Below are positions 21,279-33,199 of a DNA stretch of 64,000 nucleotides, in pieces (position 1 is the stretch's first letter; every line of letters starts with the position of its first letter). The notes beneath the pieces were generated by a model. The model searched no databases. It had not been told where the DNA came from and saw nothing but the letters and a program-made list of their open reading frames with translations. Origin of the DNA: Isoetes taiwanensis (Eukaryota > Streptophyta > Lycopodiopsida > Isoetales > Isoetaceae); NCBI GenBank assembly GCA_021234155.1, contig JAJEKV010000071.1, positions 5,206,483 to 5,270,482 of the forward strand, written 5' to 3'. A program made the position numbers and the translations under genes.

Positions 21279-22993
21279 TGTGACGTTCCAGGCATTCATA
21301 CAGTATATGTATGCACGCCGGGACACGTCACTAGGACATAAGGGGGTAATTGGCTAAGTGGGCGTCGACCACAATGGTTTTATTTAGCTATGTTAATAAA
21401 TCCATTGTGGATAATTATAAAGTATATAGCCTAATTACCCTAATTAAGCTAAATTAGTTAATTAGCACCAACAAGGGGGTGCCACTTGGCCCAAATCGAT
21501 TGGGCAAGGCATGGTTTCCATTTTGGACACCCAAATTAGGGCTTTTGTGCCCCAATTCGAATTAGGAGCATTTGGAGATGGAGGAGAGGAGCTGGCTGGG
21601 CGCCCCAAGGAGGTGGCGAGCCAAGGGATTGTTGGCCCAAGGAGCAAATACCGAGCCAAGGATCGCTTGTTGAGCCAAGGAGCAGCCTGAGCGCCCAAGG
21701 ACTGCTGTCGACCTCACCAAAATCACTAAACAACCCCTAGCCGTTGTCGCCACCCTTCAGACAAAGACTATGGAAGCACCCCCACGATAACGGGTCAGTA
21801 GAAACACCGGGTTGGTAGTAGTTTAGTTATGAATTCTAGGTAGCGCCCCCATTGGGCCTTGGTTGTGTTCGTTTCTCGTTTCTCTCGTGTTTCAATCATA
21901 GGAACTAACCCTTGATTGTAAAGGTAAGTTCTCTTTATATTTGATTACGGTTTTGCTCAAAGGATGGATTGTTAGTTCTTTGCCTAGTATTACTCTGAAA
22001 TGGGGGAATTACAGGGGGTAGAGACCTCCCGAGCCATGTATTGTAGTATGCTCCTAGATAGCATACAGTAGAATCCCATTAATTGCGGCCCGCGGCACAA
22101 GAGCCCCAAGGGTCCTAGATGCTATGGTCCGCTTAGCACCGCACAAGGAACACAAGATGGTGAAGTGGGGGTGGGGTCTTGCACTAACATAAAAGGCTCC
22201 CGAGACTCCTACGGTGGGCTAGGCCTGATAGCCGGTCCGCGTGAGGGCCGGGTATGGATCCGACACTCCACGGGTGTAGAGGTGTGACCCGTATGGGGCA
22301 CCTTGCACTTTGAGTAGATTTAGGGTGAGTAAGTCTGCACGGATGCGGGGGGGTCGCCGATGCGGCACGTATTCTCTAGCTCACCCATGGAACCACCGTG
22401 ATTCCGGAAGGGGACGCTTCCCGACCTGCCTCATCGGACCAGCGCCATGAACACGGAGTAGGCTCAGAGGGTGATACCCTGAGCTTGCGTCTCCGGAAGG
22501 CTATAGCGAAGCCATAGCATGAATTGACCCATCTGCAAAGTGTGCACAGGAGGGGCGGATGGAGTGGACAACCCTAGCCGATGTTCTATGCCAGCCTAAC
22601 GCCATGCCAAGACTGGTCCGGCTGATCTCTTGAGGCCCAGCCGTCAGTCGATCCTCATTGGAGTCCGAGCCGGGGTAGAGCCTGGGGTTTGGGTGTTTTC
22701 TTAGGTTTAGATGCATATTCTATGCCGTTGGTATTTGGATGGATGCGCCACCCTTCGTGGTGGTTATTTATATATGATTTATGCCGTGTGTTAACCCTTG
22801 TATTCATGCTTCCGTGGACGTAGAAGTCCCATTGAAGGCGCAATGAATGACCCCTTCGTGTCCTTCTTTTCGGGCATCATTTCATAGATGGCCCGAAATA
22901 GACGGAGGAGCCCGCTCATGGCAAGTTGGTTGCCATGGGGGGAAAGTCCCCGCATGTATATCTGGGGTGTCGTATATATTCGGGAGCGCCACC
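21279..22993 (+). repeat. Element B 5' LTR
   Basis: Begins TGTGACGTTCCAGGC and ends near GGGAGCGCCACC, where the copy at 32779 has GGGAGCGTCACA. It contains a CCAAGGAGCA-type short repeat around 21600-21715 whose copy number differs from the right LTR (about 31370-31505). Confidence 0.85.
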
Positions 22994-22995
22994 GA

Positions 22996-23007
22996 TGGTA
23001 TCGAGCC
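22996..23007 (+). other. Primer-binding site of element B (decayed)
   Basis: TGGTATCGAGCC is the initiator tRNA-Met site with one base missing relative to TGGTATCAGAGCC. Confidence 0.75.
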
Positions 23008-23691
23008 ATGATTACGGTTGGGAATCATAGCACCGCCAAACTCTAACTCAGTAGCGTCGGGTTAGGTTTAAAAAGTTAGGCTTAATCGGAGGACCCAAGT
23101 TTGGAGGGGCTATAACCTTTTGTAGGTAGCTGGGATGAAGGCGTAAATGCATACCCCAAATACCCTAGGGACGGTCGTTAGTCGGGCGAAAAATGGTCAA
23201 GGAGGGGCCCGAAAAGTCAACTCGGCCGCTTTGCTTTTTTCGACTCACAGACCTTGTAGAAACGCCAGATAATGCTGTCGGCCCGACCGTATAAAACGCG
23301 TGATTTCCGCCCATTATAAAAATTTTATTATTTTCTATATATACATATTTTTATGGCGCTGAACCCAGATTTGAACCCATGACCTCGAACTCCAAACCTA
23401 GGTGCCTACCACCACACCAAACTCTCTCTTGAATGTAACATATGTGTTTCATATATTTCTTATACACATATAGTACTCTATTTCTCTCAAGATAGCAACT
23501 TTTATATAAAAGGGTACTATGGGGTCTTGAACCCCTGACCTTCTGCACCCAAACCAACACCTTCACCAATAAGCCAACTTCTTTCTTGAAGGGATATAAT
23601 CCTTTTTCTAATATTTATAATGCATCTATATTTTAAAATTAGAGCCGTGCCTTTGGTAAACCCACGAAGTGGAGGCAGCAACTCCGCCAGG
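23008..23691 (+). other. Element B leader and non-coding DNA
   Basis: Leader homologous to the element A leader to about 23310, then AT-rich sequence with no gene. Confidence 0.5.
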
Positions 23692-23800
23692 GCAAGCTCT
23701 CTCGCCATAGCCGCCGGAGCAAGCTCTCTCGCCATAGCCGCCGGGGCAAACTCTCTCGCCATAGCCGCCGGAGTAAGCACTCTTGCCATGGCCACGGGAG
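23692..23800. repeat. 27-bp minisatellite, four copies
   Basis: The unit GCAAGCTCTCTCGCCATAGC plus CGCCGGA is repeated about four times with few changes. Because 27 is a multiple of three, it gives a repetitive open frame on both strands, which is not evidence of a gene. Confidence 0.85.
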
Positions 23801-26034
23801 TCGACCTTTCTCTGCCATAGTCAACCGGATAACTGTTAACCATATATAAAGCTAGTATCCCCTAGGAATAAACCCACCAAATGACACGACGTAATCTAGC
23901 AAGTCCGCCAACTTGTTATGATAACATCAACTCACTTGGTGGGACTAATTCGAATTTAATTAACGACAGGTGGCAACTCTCTAGAATAGCAAAGCATGTG
24001 TTATATCCTTGGATATTCTTTAGGCGACGATAATAATGTCCAGTTATCGGCGTTCCTCGATCCATAACTTTAATTATTATTGTCCTTTGGTAGATGCCTT
24101 CATAACACAGTTTCTTCGGCCCTTGCCATGATTCAATCCATACTACATTCATATGCTTTATATTAGACCTTATTCGACGTTATATAAGTAATGTTTTATA
24201 AACATAATTCTAATTAACGTTGCCTCACTCTAGTGTCTAAACCTTGACTCGTCCTCGGTTCAGGGAAAGGATCTTTTGTCGTCCAACCGACTAGGGAGTG
24301 CCATGCAGAACCCCTCTAGACCATCGGTTTGGATTCCTTTGATCCTACCACCCTTCAATATTCCTTCTCATTGGTCTTGTTCCTTTTACGGATCACTTCC
24401 CCTAGATCATGGCACATACTCTGAAATACGTAATGAGTCCTTTTGTTGGGTACAAACCTTGGTATCATTTTGTGCCAAACTTCACCGCCTATATGGCTAT
24501 GAGTAGTTATTGGCACCACACGCCTGTCAAAGTGACAGCAGTCTACCTTTTTTTTTAGAGTTGTTCTCCCGTACAATCCAATGCCACCCAACCATTGTTG
24601 ATTACTCACCTCCTTCTAGGGTATCCAAATATGGTTGGGGCAAAGTATTTCCAACCATTCCTTTAATCCCCAAATGGCGTTAAGTTCCACAAATGAACTT
24701 ACGTATTCCAAGGGGTTATGTGAATGTCCCAAAGGACAGTACCACCCAAAGACCCCTCAAGATAGGACTCCTCTATTACGAGATCTTGTGTTCAAGTCTC
24801 TGGGGGGTCCGTCATATGTCTTCGTGGACGCTGCCAATGTGGCATGACATATAAATGCTATCTACCTATCTATCTATTTATTAAAAATATCCTTGGTGAA
24901 TTCAATTCACCATCTTGTCTTAGGACATGGAGGTCTTCTTCCCTAAGCCATGCACCAAATCTTTAAGGAGTTTTTCAGCTCTCGCTGCCTTTCAAGCCGC
25001 AAGTCTACCTTTTATTAGCAATGACCACCCTTCATGTTAGATAGTAACCTTTCTATCCAGATTGCTAAATATCATGCATCAGGGTCCTTTATTTCGTCAA
25101 TATGTTTTCTACGTCTATGGCCGATTTTCAGTATCCTGGCCCTTACGTCTGCCACATCGTATACAAATCATCCTTTAGTTGTGATCTATATTCAGTAGAG
25201 TCACCAATCCAATTACTCCTTTACGTATCCGTTAACCGTCTTGTGCCTTCTAAGCCACTATTATATGGCCCTTATATTGTAAACCTACCTATCATTGGTG
25301 GTTATAATCCAACATTGTCCTACATCCTGGAAATGTTACTCATTCCATTTCTCTGTCATGATGTCATGCTGCTGTTCTGGCATTCCAAATGACTTGGCAT
25401 CCGCATTTAAGCCATAGTCATGGCCTAAGAGCGGGTGAGAATCAGATAAATCGTGAATTACAAGGTGCTTCCCTTGTAATTTGTGAGCCTTTCTACAATT
25501 ATCTATGTTGAGACAACACGGACTTGTATCCATGTTAGAGACCTCCATGAAACCCATGGCGTCACCTCACGCCGATCCGGTATGGATCATGTGGGAAAGC
25601 TAGTTTTAGGTGTCTATTCAAGACACATTTTAACTTCTAGCATGTAACTCCTATTTGATACCTATCCTGGAATTGTACTATTGTACTACTCAACCCCACT
25701 ACCTTAAGCTTTATTCTATTGGCCGTTGACATTTACTTCAAGTGCAAACTACCACATCATACCCTAGCATGCAACGGATTGATCATCCTTTGCACATTTC
25801 GAACGTATCTCCAGACCCTCCATCAGTAACTTTAGGATACGCTCGTCTTTCTCTCCTAGTGTCACCACCTAGATTACCTCTCCAGCATGTTTATCGTATG
25901 TGTCCATGCTATGTACATAACAAACATATATCCTTATCCCACAATACTAAAGATCTGCTCTAACTTAGCTGAAATGTATGATGTGACTGTACCACCTACT
26001 TCCCAAATGGGCAGGGGCCAACTCTACGTTGGAC
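23801..26034. other. Element B interior, no gene recognised
   Basis: Frames are short on both strands. None shows retrotransposon or host domains. Confidence 0.45.
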
Positions 26035-26350
26035 TTGTACATGCTGATGTATTCACATGTGCAGGCCAATAAGCAGTACGTGACTTGCCCATGTATGGAT
26101 CTGCATAGAAGAGTTTAAGCACCAAGGTGCATTTAACATACTTATCATAAGAAGGTTTAAGGATACTTCCTTCTATTGCAGTTTTCGATTAACCGTCATT
26201 TGTTTAACTAACCCCAATGCTGAGGACAGCATTATTTTCTAAGAGGGGGTGAATGTGACGTTCCATGTATTTATATGGTATATGTATAAATAAATAAAGG
26301 TACGCCACCGTGGAGTATCTTAACCTAAGGGGTTGACCTAAAAGGGATGA
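26035..26350 (+). repeat. Truncated 3' end of an A-type element inside element B
   Basis: Positions 26035-26253 resemble the element A 3' untranslated region (51830-52175), sharing GCAGTACGTGACTTGCCCATG-type sequence and a purine tract (AAGAGGGGGTGAA). At 26254 an LTR start, TGTGACGTTCCATG, follows with the same palindrome and CACCGTGGAGTATCTTAACC block, then similarity stops after about 90 bp. It is a fragment of a third, related element, or the scar of recombination that built element B. Confidence 0.65.
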
Positions 26351-29300
26351 ATTTAAACTTATGGTACTTTAACCCCGTACATAAACTATAATTTTCCCAT
26401 GGGATTATGCCATAGTTCCAAAGGTTTCTACCACAGTCCAAGGCCTTTTCTAAAGGTTCCTTCAGTTAATTTGCGTTTCGCCATGTTTTGTCACACCTAA
26501 CCTATTTATCCTAAGTTAGCATGTCAACCTCAACTTTTGATCCCTTTGAATGTTGTCGTCTTTGGCTCCCTCATAATGAAGCGGAGGCACTAAAACCCCC
26601 TGGTCTTCTAATAGGAAAATCCAATGTTTCAATCTTCGTTAGTAACCGCCATATGATTATCCAATTCCTTACCCTCTTAAGAGTTTCGAAGTCATAATCT
26701 CTAACGGGTCTATGCCGCAAGGAAACGGATCCTCCAGCTTCTACTTCTGTACCTAGAATTGTTCACCGCGTGTAGGGTAACTCTTCGATTATATGGACTA
26801 CTGGTCTATATAACCTTAACCGATTCGATCAATACACCTCGCCTTGATTTTATCGGGACTTGGAATTTCCTATGTAACGCCCTCTTCTTGGTTACCCCTA
26901 AAGGTATAATCGCCAAAGTCATCGTACTCCTTCTTATCTTCCATCAGGGGACGCGATATTCTTATATATCTTTTCATTCCCAAAACCAAATAAATGCTCT
27001 TAGCTTATAACATTGAACTAATACATTGGTATCTAGAACCTTTGAGTAGTTAAGCTCTCATTATCGGTTATTCCCATACCGTTCCAACCATCCTCGGGAT
27101 GTTTTTGAACGTAACATCACCGTATATGCTAGACTTACTCTAGCTATTCTCACTCATTTAAACTTTTCTCGTCTTCCTTAGTACGACGTATCTAAGATAA
27201 TCAACTCTAACCATTCGGATAACTTGAATGCTTATCTCTGGTAAAGCATACCTAACCCAATATCTCGTATATAAGCATATCATTATGCTCCTTCTGTAAA
27301 CCTTGTCAAGTAATATTTCCCTCGCCTTGTACGAATATTCTATTATCTTTTAATATGACATACATCTGGATGTCACAATCGACATCCTTGATATCCTCGC
27401 TAGTGTAGTATGTAATACTACTAAATCCTTCAAACATCCGAAACCACTACGTTGTTATTATGAGATATAGTAACATGTGTGCACCAACCCTAACTCTTGA
27501 CTCATATATGATTCGTTGACGTAGCCCTAGATGCTTCTCCTATATATGCTGTGGATTTCACACCACACCTTCTAGACTCTCTATCCTTAGGTTGCCTTGG
27601 TCCTCACGCTCTAGTCATAAATTCCATAGGGGCACATGCCACCCTAAGTTCCTAGTGGCCATACTTGATGTCTACTATAGGAATTCTTATCTTCATTACC
27701 TCCGTATTCATATATGTGAACTAAAAGTTCTAGTATATACCCTATCGTTTTCTAGCTATGTTCCTAGTAAATGGTCCTAATACACATCTACCAATGGGGA
27801 ACTACTCCTCGGGATGCACACACGATACCAAGTCCAGAGCACATCCTCCTTGGCGAGATGTTCATTGGATGCCTCCCTTCTTCATACTCCAGGCTTTGGT
27901 CTCTTCAAAGTGTCCCTCCAAACTCTCTATATTTGAAACATTGTTTACAACAACTTTCAAGCACCTCTTGTCTCCCACTTGTCGTGTGGGTACATTACTT
28001 GCCTTCCTAATGTATCATTAGTTCAACGTCAACTTTCCTTCATAGAATAAGCTTCAGCGAGCTCCAACATACTTTGTAGCTTTCAGACGGTTGCACCCTT
28101 TGCTAGCAATTCTCGTCTTCCATTCCAGCAGTCTTACAGAATGCTTATTCTTGCCTTCGTCAGTTCGACCTCAGCTCTCTTCACCTTGTGGGAAAACTAC
28201 GTCCCACACTATTGTCCGATCTCTTATCCCGGCGTCTACATACCCCCGTGACATAGGATCGGCCATTTCTTTAATTTTCACCCTGCATAAGGATCATGCA
28301 TTTGACCAACGTTATTAAGTGTATTCACGTGCCTACGTGGTCTTCTTAGTCGTCTATAATCTTGCGTCTTTGTTTCACACCTCAGGAACATCAATCTCTT
28401 TACCAAACACAATATATGTGTAATTTTATAATCCATAATTTATGGATCAACATCCTCATACACATTATTCTACCGTTCCACGAATCAAACCTACACTTTT
28501 AAAGTGTTTTCCCTCTCAGGAGCTGGGTACTTATAATCCAGTTTCCACCTTGGCATAGTACCTCCTTAACATGGTCTATAGTAGATAATCATAAACCACT
28601 TCTCCACCAGATATATCGTGCTATATCCAGTCTCCTTCTACATTGAATAGCAACCTAGATGCCACATCATACATCAATCCTCGTAATTTTTAGGTCCAGC
28701 ATTTCACTTAGATACCAAACATCGTCATACCAATTTTCTCGAGTATCCATCCAAATTAGGGATATCTTAACACTCCTTATTCCCAACATTCAGCACTTCT
28801 ACTTCAAGTAGGAGCCCGGGACCTCCTCAGTTATCATCATCTAACAGGCTCAGGGCAGACCACGCGATGGTTTTCGATGCTTCGCCCGTGAACACCATAG
28901 TCGCGAATCGCCTTCGCGGATACTGAGACGATTGCATAGCCATAGCACCGCCGGATAGCGACCGGGGGGGTACCAATTACGTTGAATGTATACATCATTT
29001 GTGCACTGCACTGTATGTGTGATAAATTTATGAAAATAACAATAAAATAAATAACTAATTCAAATATAAGAATATCGGGACGTCTGGTAAATATACAAAC
29101 ATAACCAATGAATTAATATGTGTCCTCATGTGACTGTAATCTATGCTAAAGATAGAAAGTGTGATTGTGGAAACATTAAAGATAATCAGCAAGTTATTAA
29201 ACACATAATCAAATATAATAGAAGGGGATAAGTATGTATGTCTTACACAAACTCCTAAGGGAATAACGAGACTTAGATAACGTTAACGTATATAGGTCAA

Positions 29301-29673
29301 AATGGAATATACGGTACAATATATAATTCTATTAAAGGGTAACTATAAATGTCAGAGGCATCTAAACACTCACAATACCAATATATGAGTTGTTAAAATT
29401 GTACCAAAATAGGAAAACGAAATTGTAAAGTGAAGGGAGAATATAATACATATACACACAAAAGTTAATATGATTAGAATGACTTTCTATTAATCAGTGC
29501 GAGGTTAATAACTCTGTATTATAATATAGTTCTTTATATCTATACCTGTCTTTAATATATAATCAGTTACCTGTATCTATAGAAAGAATGCTTTCTAACA
29601 TAGATAGAGTGTGAGCTCGTCACCACGGATGAAACAGTGACACTTCCACAAACTTTTTGCTTCAACTGCATAG
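26351..29673. other. Element B interior, no gene recognised
   Basis: Pyrimidine-rich plus strand to about 28850, then very AT-rich sequence at about 28990-29640. No recognisable proteins. Short frames such as those at 26759, 27758 and 28091 have no supporting motifs. Confidence 0.45.
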
Positions 29674-30975
29674 TTATTGGGCAGATTTAGAAGCTCGGTT
29701 GGCAAAGGATATTGTAGCTGCTCGTGGAGTTTGGGAAAATATGGTCAAAGAAAGGTAACATGCATATATTCATTTTGTAACGTTTAATCATAAAATGAAA
29801 AGCAATGGCATTTTTTTGAGCAGGGGATGGATGACGGAGGTATGGCAAGGGTACATATCCACTGAACTATCCCTTGGGAATATGAAAGAGGTGCGTTCCC
29901 TTTATAAACAGTGTTTTAGCAGCGGCTTGAAGGTGCCGGTACCGAGGTATCTTTTATTAGATCAGATCTTTATGTTGGTCCTTTAGACTTTAGGCTTTTC
30001 ATGGAAGCTTGCTTATGTTGTTGTCAATTGATCCGGCGGTTAATGTGTGGATTATGGATTCAGTTTGAGCGTCATTATGGTCTTTTGGAAGACTATGATC
30101 GTGCTTTGATAAAGGTAATAATCAACTTAATATATTCGGCCTCTCGGCTTGTTTCCTCATTTTATAAGCCATAATATAATGTTACGTAGGTTGCTCCAAG
30201 GTCGGCTGAAGTAAGATCCATAACGTTCTCAAGAGATGAGTGTCACAACCGATGTGGCTGTAGTTGACAAGCTTGCTTCAGCAGACAAAGATAGGAGTCC
30301 CGCAAAAGGAAAAGGATTCCCCGGTTCAAGAAATGTAAAAGATGTAAGAAAGCGTGCAAAGGTTGGAGATGATAATGCACAACTAAGCTTGGGAGTAGGA
30401 GTAACCGAGCAAAAGCAAGTGAACGAAATAAAAGAAGTAATCAAGAAAAAGTAATCAAACGTGAAGAAGCCCGCAGAGACCAGATACACGATCGAAAGGC
30501 ACAAAGATATGTGTCAAATCTTCACCGGAGGTTGCCTAGTTTTCCTATTTTGCTCTCTTACATGCTCCATTTGCATGTAATTCATTATGATTGTTGAAAA
30601 CGGCAGCCGCTATGCCGATTTCGTGTTACTGTAAGAACAATTGCATGAATTTCTCAATCCTTGTGGTGGTGTCAAAGAAATACGCGATGCCCCGTGATAG
30701 AGCGAAAAGTGGACGGTCCACGGGTGATTGTCTTATATGCTATGAGAATATACGCTCTTAGAAAATGTCACTCACTTAATTCTTCTTTACAGGGATTCGC
30801 ATATGTCGATTTTGAAAACGAATCACATCTCTCAGCTGCTATTGCCAAGAACAAAGAGAAGCTGTGTGGTCGGCCTGTTAGTATTGCCAAGTCAAATCCA
30901 GAAGCCAAGCATGGTGTGAAATATACAGCAGCAATTAGAGGCCGTGGTAACACTTTTAACACTCCTAAGCGATGA
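29674..30975 (+). pseudogene. SART3: SART3/EMB140-like splicing factor fragment with introns
   Basis: Plus-strand exons match the HAT-repeat and first RRM region of SART3, the U4/U6 snRNP recycling factor. Exon 29674-29754 encodes YWADLEARLAKDIVAARGVW. Exon 29824-29946 encodes GWMTEVWQGYISTELSLGN. Exon about 30040-30114 encodes LWIQFERHYGLLEDYDRA. Positions 30190-30530 are a charged linker rich in K and E. About 30640-30975 forms an RRM with GGVKEIR, PRDRAKSGRSTG and the RNP1-type GFAYVDFENESHLSAAIAKN. Introns with GT and AG borders are retained, so capture was from DNA, not from spliced mRNA. One-base frameshifts (near 30235 and 30685) and a TAA (30452-30454) make it non-functional. It sits in sense orientation just before the 3' LTR of element B. 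Confidence 0.75.
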
Positions 30976-31033
30976 TCATGATGTGCTGCCCTGCAACAAC
31001 AGTAGTCCTGATGCTGAGGACATCATCATTTTT

Positions 31034-31046
31034 AAGGTGGGGAGAA
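31034..31046 (+). other. Polypurine tract of element B
   Basis: AAGGTGGGGAGAA directly abuts the 3' LTR, the expected plus-strand primer. Confidence 0.85.
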
Positions 31047-32779
31047 TGTGACGTTCCAGGCATTCATACGGTATACGTATGCACGCCGGGACACGTCACT
31101 AGGACATAAGGGGGTAATTGGCTAAGTGGGCGTCGACCACAATGGTTTTATTTAGCTATGTTAATAAATCCATTGTGGATAATTATAAAATATATGGCCT
31201 AATTACCCTAATTAAGCTAAATTAGTTAATTAGCACCAACAAGGGGGTGCCACTTGGCCCAAATCGATTGGGCAAGGCATGGTTTCCATTTTGAACACCC
31301 AAATTAGGGCTTTTGTGCCCCAATTCGAATTAGGAGCAGCTGGAGATGGAGGAGAGGAGGAGGCTGGCGCCCAAGGAGCAGCCGGGGCCCAAGGATCGCT
31401 GGCCTTTGGCCTAAGGAGCATTTGGCCTAAGGATTGTTCTTGGCCCAAGGAGCAGCCGGTGGCCCCAAGGACTGTTGCTGGCCCAAGGAGCATTTGGCCA
31501 AGGACTGTTGCTGACCTCACCAAAATCACTAAACAACCCCTAGTCATTTTCGCCACCCTTAGACAAAGACTATGGAAGCACCCCACGATAACGGGTCCAC
31601 CAAACACCGGTTGGTAGTAGTTTAGTTATGAATTCTAGGTAGCGCCCCATTGGGCCTTGGTTGTGTTAGTTTCTCGTTCTCTCTATGTTTCAATCATAGG
31701 AACTAACCCTTGATTGTAAAGGTAAGTTCTCTTTATATTTGATTCGGGTTTTGCTCGAAAGGATGGATTGTTAGTTCTTTGCCTAGTATTACTCAAATGG
31801 GGGGAATTACCGGGGTAGAGACCTCTGAGCCATGTATTGTAGTATGCTCCTAGATAGTGCCCCGTAGAATCCCATTAATTGCGCCTGCGGCACAAGAGCC
31901 CACCGGTCCTAGATGCTATGGTCCGGCTTAGCACCGCACAAGGAACACAGTGGTGAAGTGGGGGTGGGGTCTTGCACTAACATAAAAGGCTCCCCGAGAC
32001 TCCTACAAATGGGCTAGGCGATAGCCTGGCCACGAGGGCCGGGTATGGGTCCGACACTGGTGTCGAGGTGTGACCCGTATGGGGCACCTTGCACTTTGAG
32101 TAGATTTAGGGTGAGTAAGTCGGCACGGATGGGGGTCGCTGATGCGCGCACGTATTCTCTAGCTCACCCATGGAACCACCGCGGATTCTCGAAGGGACGC
32201 TTCCCCCCGCGCCTCATCGGACCAGCGCCATGAACCTCGAGTAGGCTCGAGGGTGATACCCCGAAGCCATGCGTCTCGGAAGGCTATAGCGGCCATAGCA
32301 TGAATTGACCCATCCGCAAAGTGTGCGGGGAGGGGCGGATGGAGTGGACAACCCTAGCCGATGTTCTATGCCAGCCAACGCCATGCCAAGACTCCTGGCC
32401 TCGCTGATCTCTTGAGGCCCGGTCACCGGTCGATCCTCATTGGAGTCCGAAGCCGGGTAGAGCCCGGGGTTTGGGTGTTTTCTTAGGTTTAGATGCATAT
32501 TCTATGCCGTTGGTATTTGGATGGATGCGCCACCCTTCGTGGTGGTTATTTATATATGATTTATGCTGTGTGCTAACCCTTGTATTCATGCTTCCGTGAC
32601 GTAGAAGTCCCATTGAAGGCGTGGGCCGAATGACCCCTTCGTGTCCTTCTTTCGGGCATCATTTCATAGATGGCCCGAAATAAACGGAGGGCCCTGCTCA
32701 TGGCAAGTTGGTTGCCATGGGAGGGGAAAGTCCCTGTATGTATACGGCTGGGTGTCGTATATATTCAGGGAGCGTCACA
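31047..32779 (+). repeat. Element B 3' LTR
   Basis: Runs from TGTGACGTTCCAGG to GAGCGTCACA and is followed by the gcttc duplication. It differs from the 5' copy by many small changes in the GC-rich portion (about 31860-32460) and by repeat copy number near 31370-31505. Confidence 0.9.
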
Positions 32780-32884
32780 GCTTCTGACGGGTCCCCGGCT
32801 ACAAGTTGACGTTGACGCCACCGTATTCTGTGAGGTATGAGTAATGCTTTATTCTGTAAGTCAGTCGTTTAACTTTGGTGCTCC

Positions 32885-33180
32885 ACGAGATCGCGGTCGC
32901 GATACCTTCAACCGTCTACACTTGCTATTGACCAATGAACTCCCAGCTATCGATAACTTTGAGTTGAAACCACTAGCTAGCCTCGAAATGTGATTTGCAC
33001 GAGTTCTTATCGAAACAGCTAGTGTGAATGCTTGCAAAAAGCGCGACCGCGTTCTTACCCATGCTCGATAAGATCGCGGTGGCGCTAGTCCCGAGCATTT
33101 TTTATTTTTCAGTTCCTATTTTTTTTAGTGGTTTGTGATCACAGTGCTTTCTGCTAACGAGGATCGCGGCCGCGCTATTC
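32885..33180. repeat. Second cluster of ATCGCGGCCGCGAT-like palindromes
   Basis: Copies near 32888 (GATCGCGGTCGCGAT), 33039 (GCGCGACCGCG), 33069 (GATCGCGGTGGCG) and 33165 (GATCGCGGCCGCG). It lies just upstream of the DUF7869-like pseudogene. It is the right-hand counterpart of the cluster at 19855-20270. Confidence 0.55.
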
Positions 33181-33199
33181 ACGACCTCTTCTTTGCAGG

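Larger units (their letters stand above)
21279..32779 (+). mobile_element. Element B: non-autonomous LTR element carrying a gene fragment
   Basis: LTRs at 21279 to about 22993 and 31047-32779, flanked by gcttc. A primer site follows the first and a purine tract precedes the second. The 8-kb interior has no gag, protease, RT or integrase that I can recognise, so it is a LARD-type passenger. Its LTRs and leader are homologous to those of element A, suggesting mobilisation by an A-like partner. It carries an intron-containing SART3-like fragment near its 3' end and a truncated A-type 3' terminus at 26035-26350. Confidence 0.9.

Noticed and set aside
21462-21753. Overlapping tryptophan- and alanine-rich ORFs, also at 31230-31617
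   Set aside because: Inside element B LTRs, over a short CCAAGGAGCA-type repeat; frames not conserved between the two LTRs.
23340-23560. tRNA gene or tRNA-derived SINE suggested by TTGAACCC-type motifs
   Set aside because: No cloverleaf could be formed and A-box and B-box spacing was not convincing.
23620-23843. Open frames on both strands with repeated SLAIAAGA or APAAMARE segments
   Set aside because: They come from a 27-bp minisatellite whose unit is a multiple of three; no other coding evidence.
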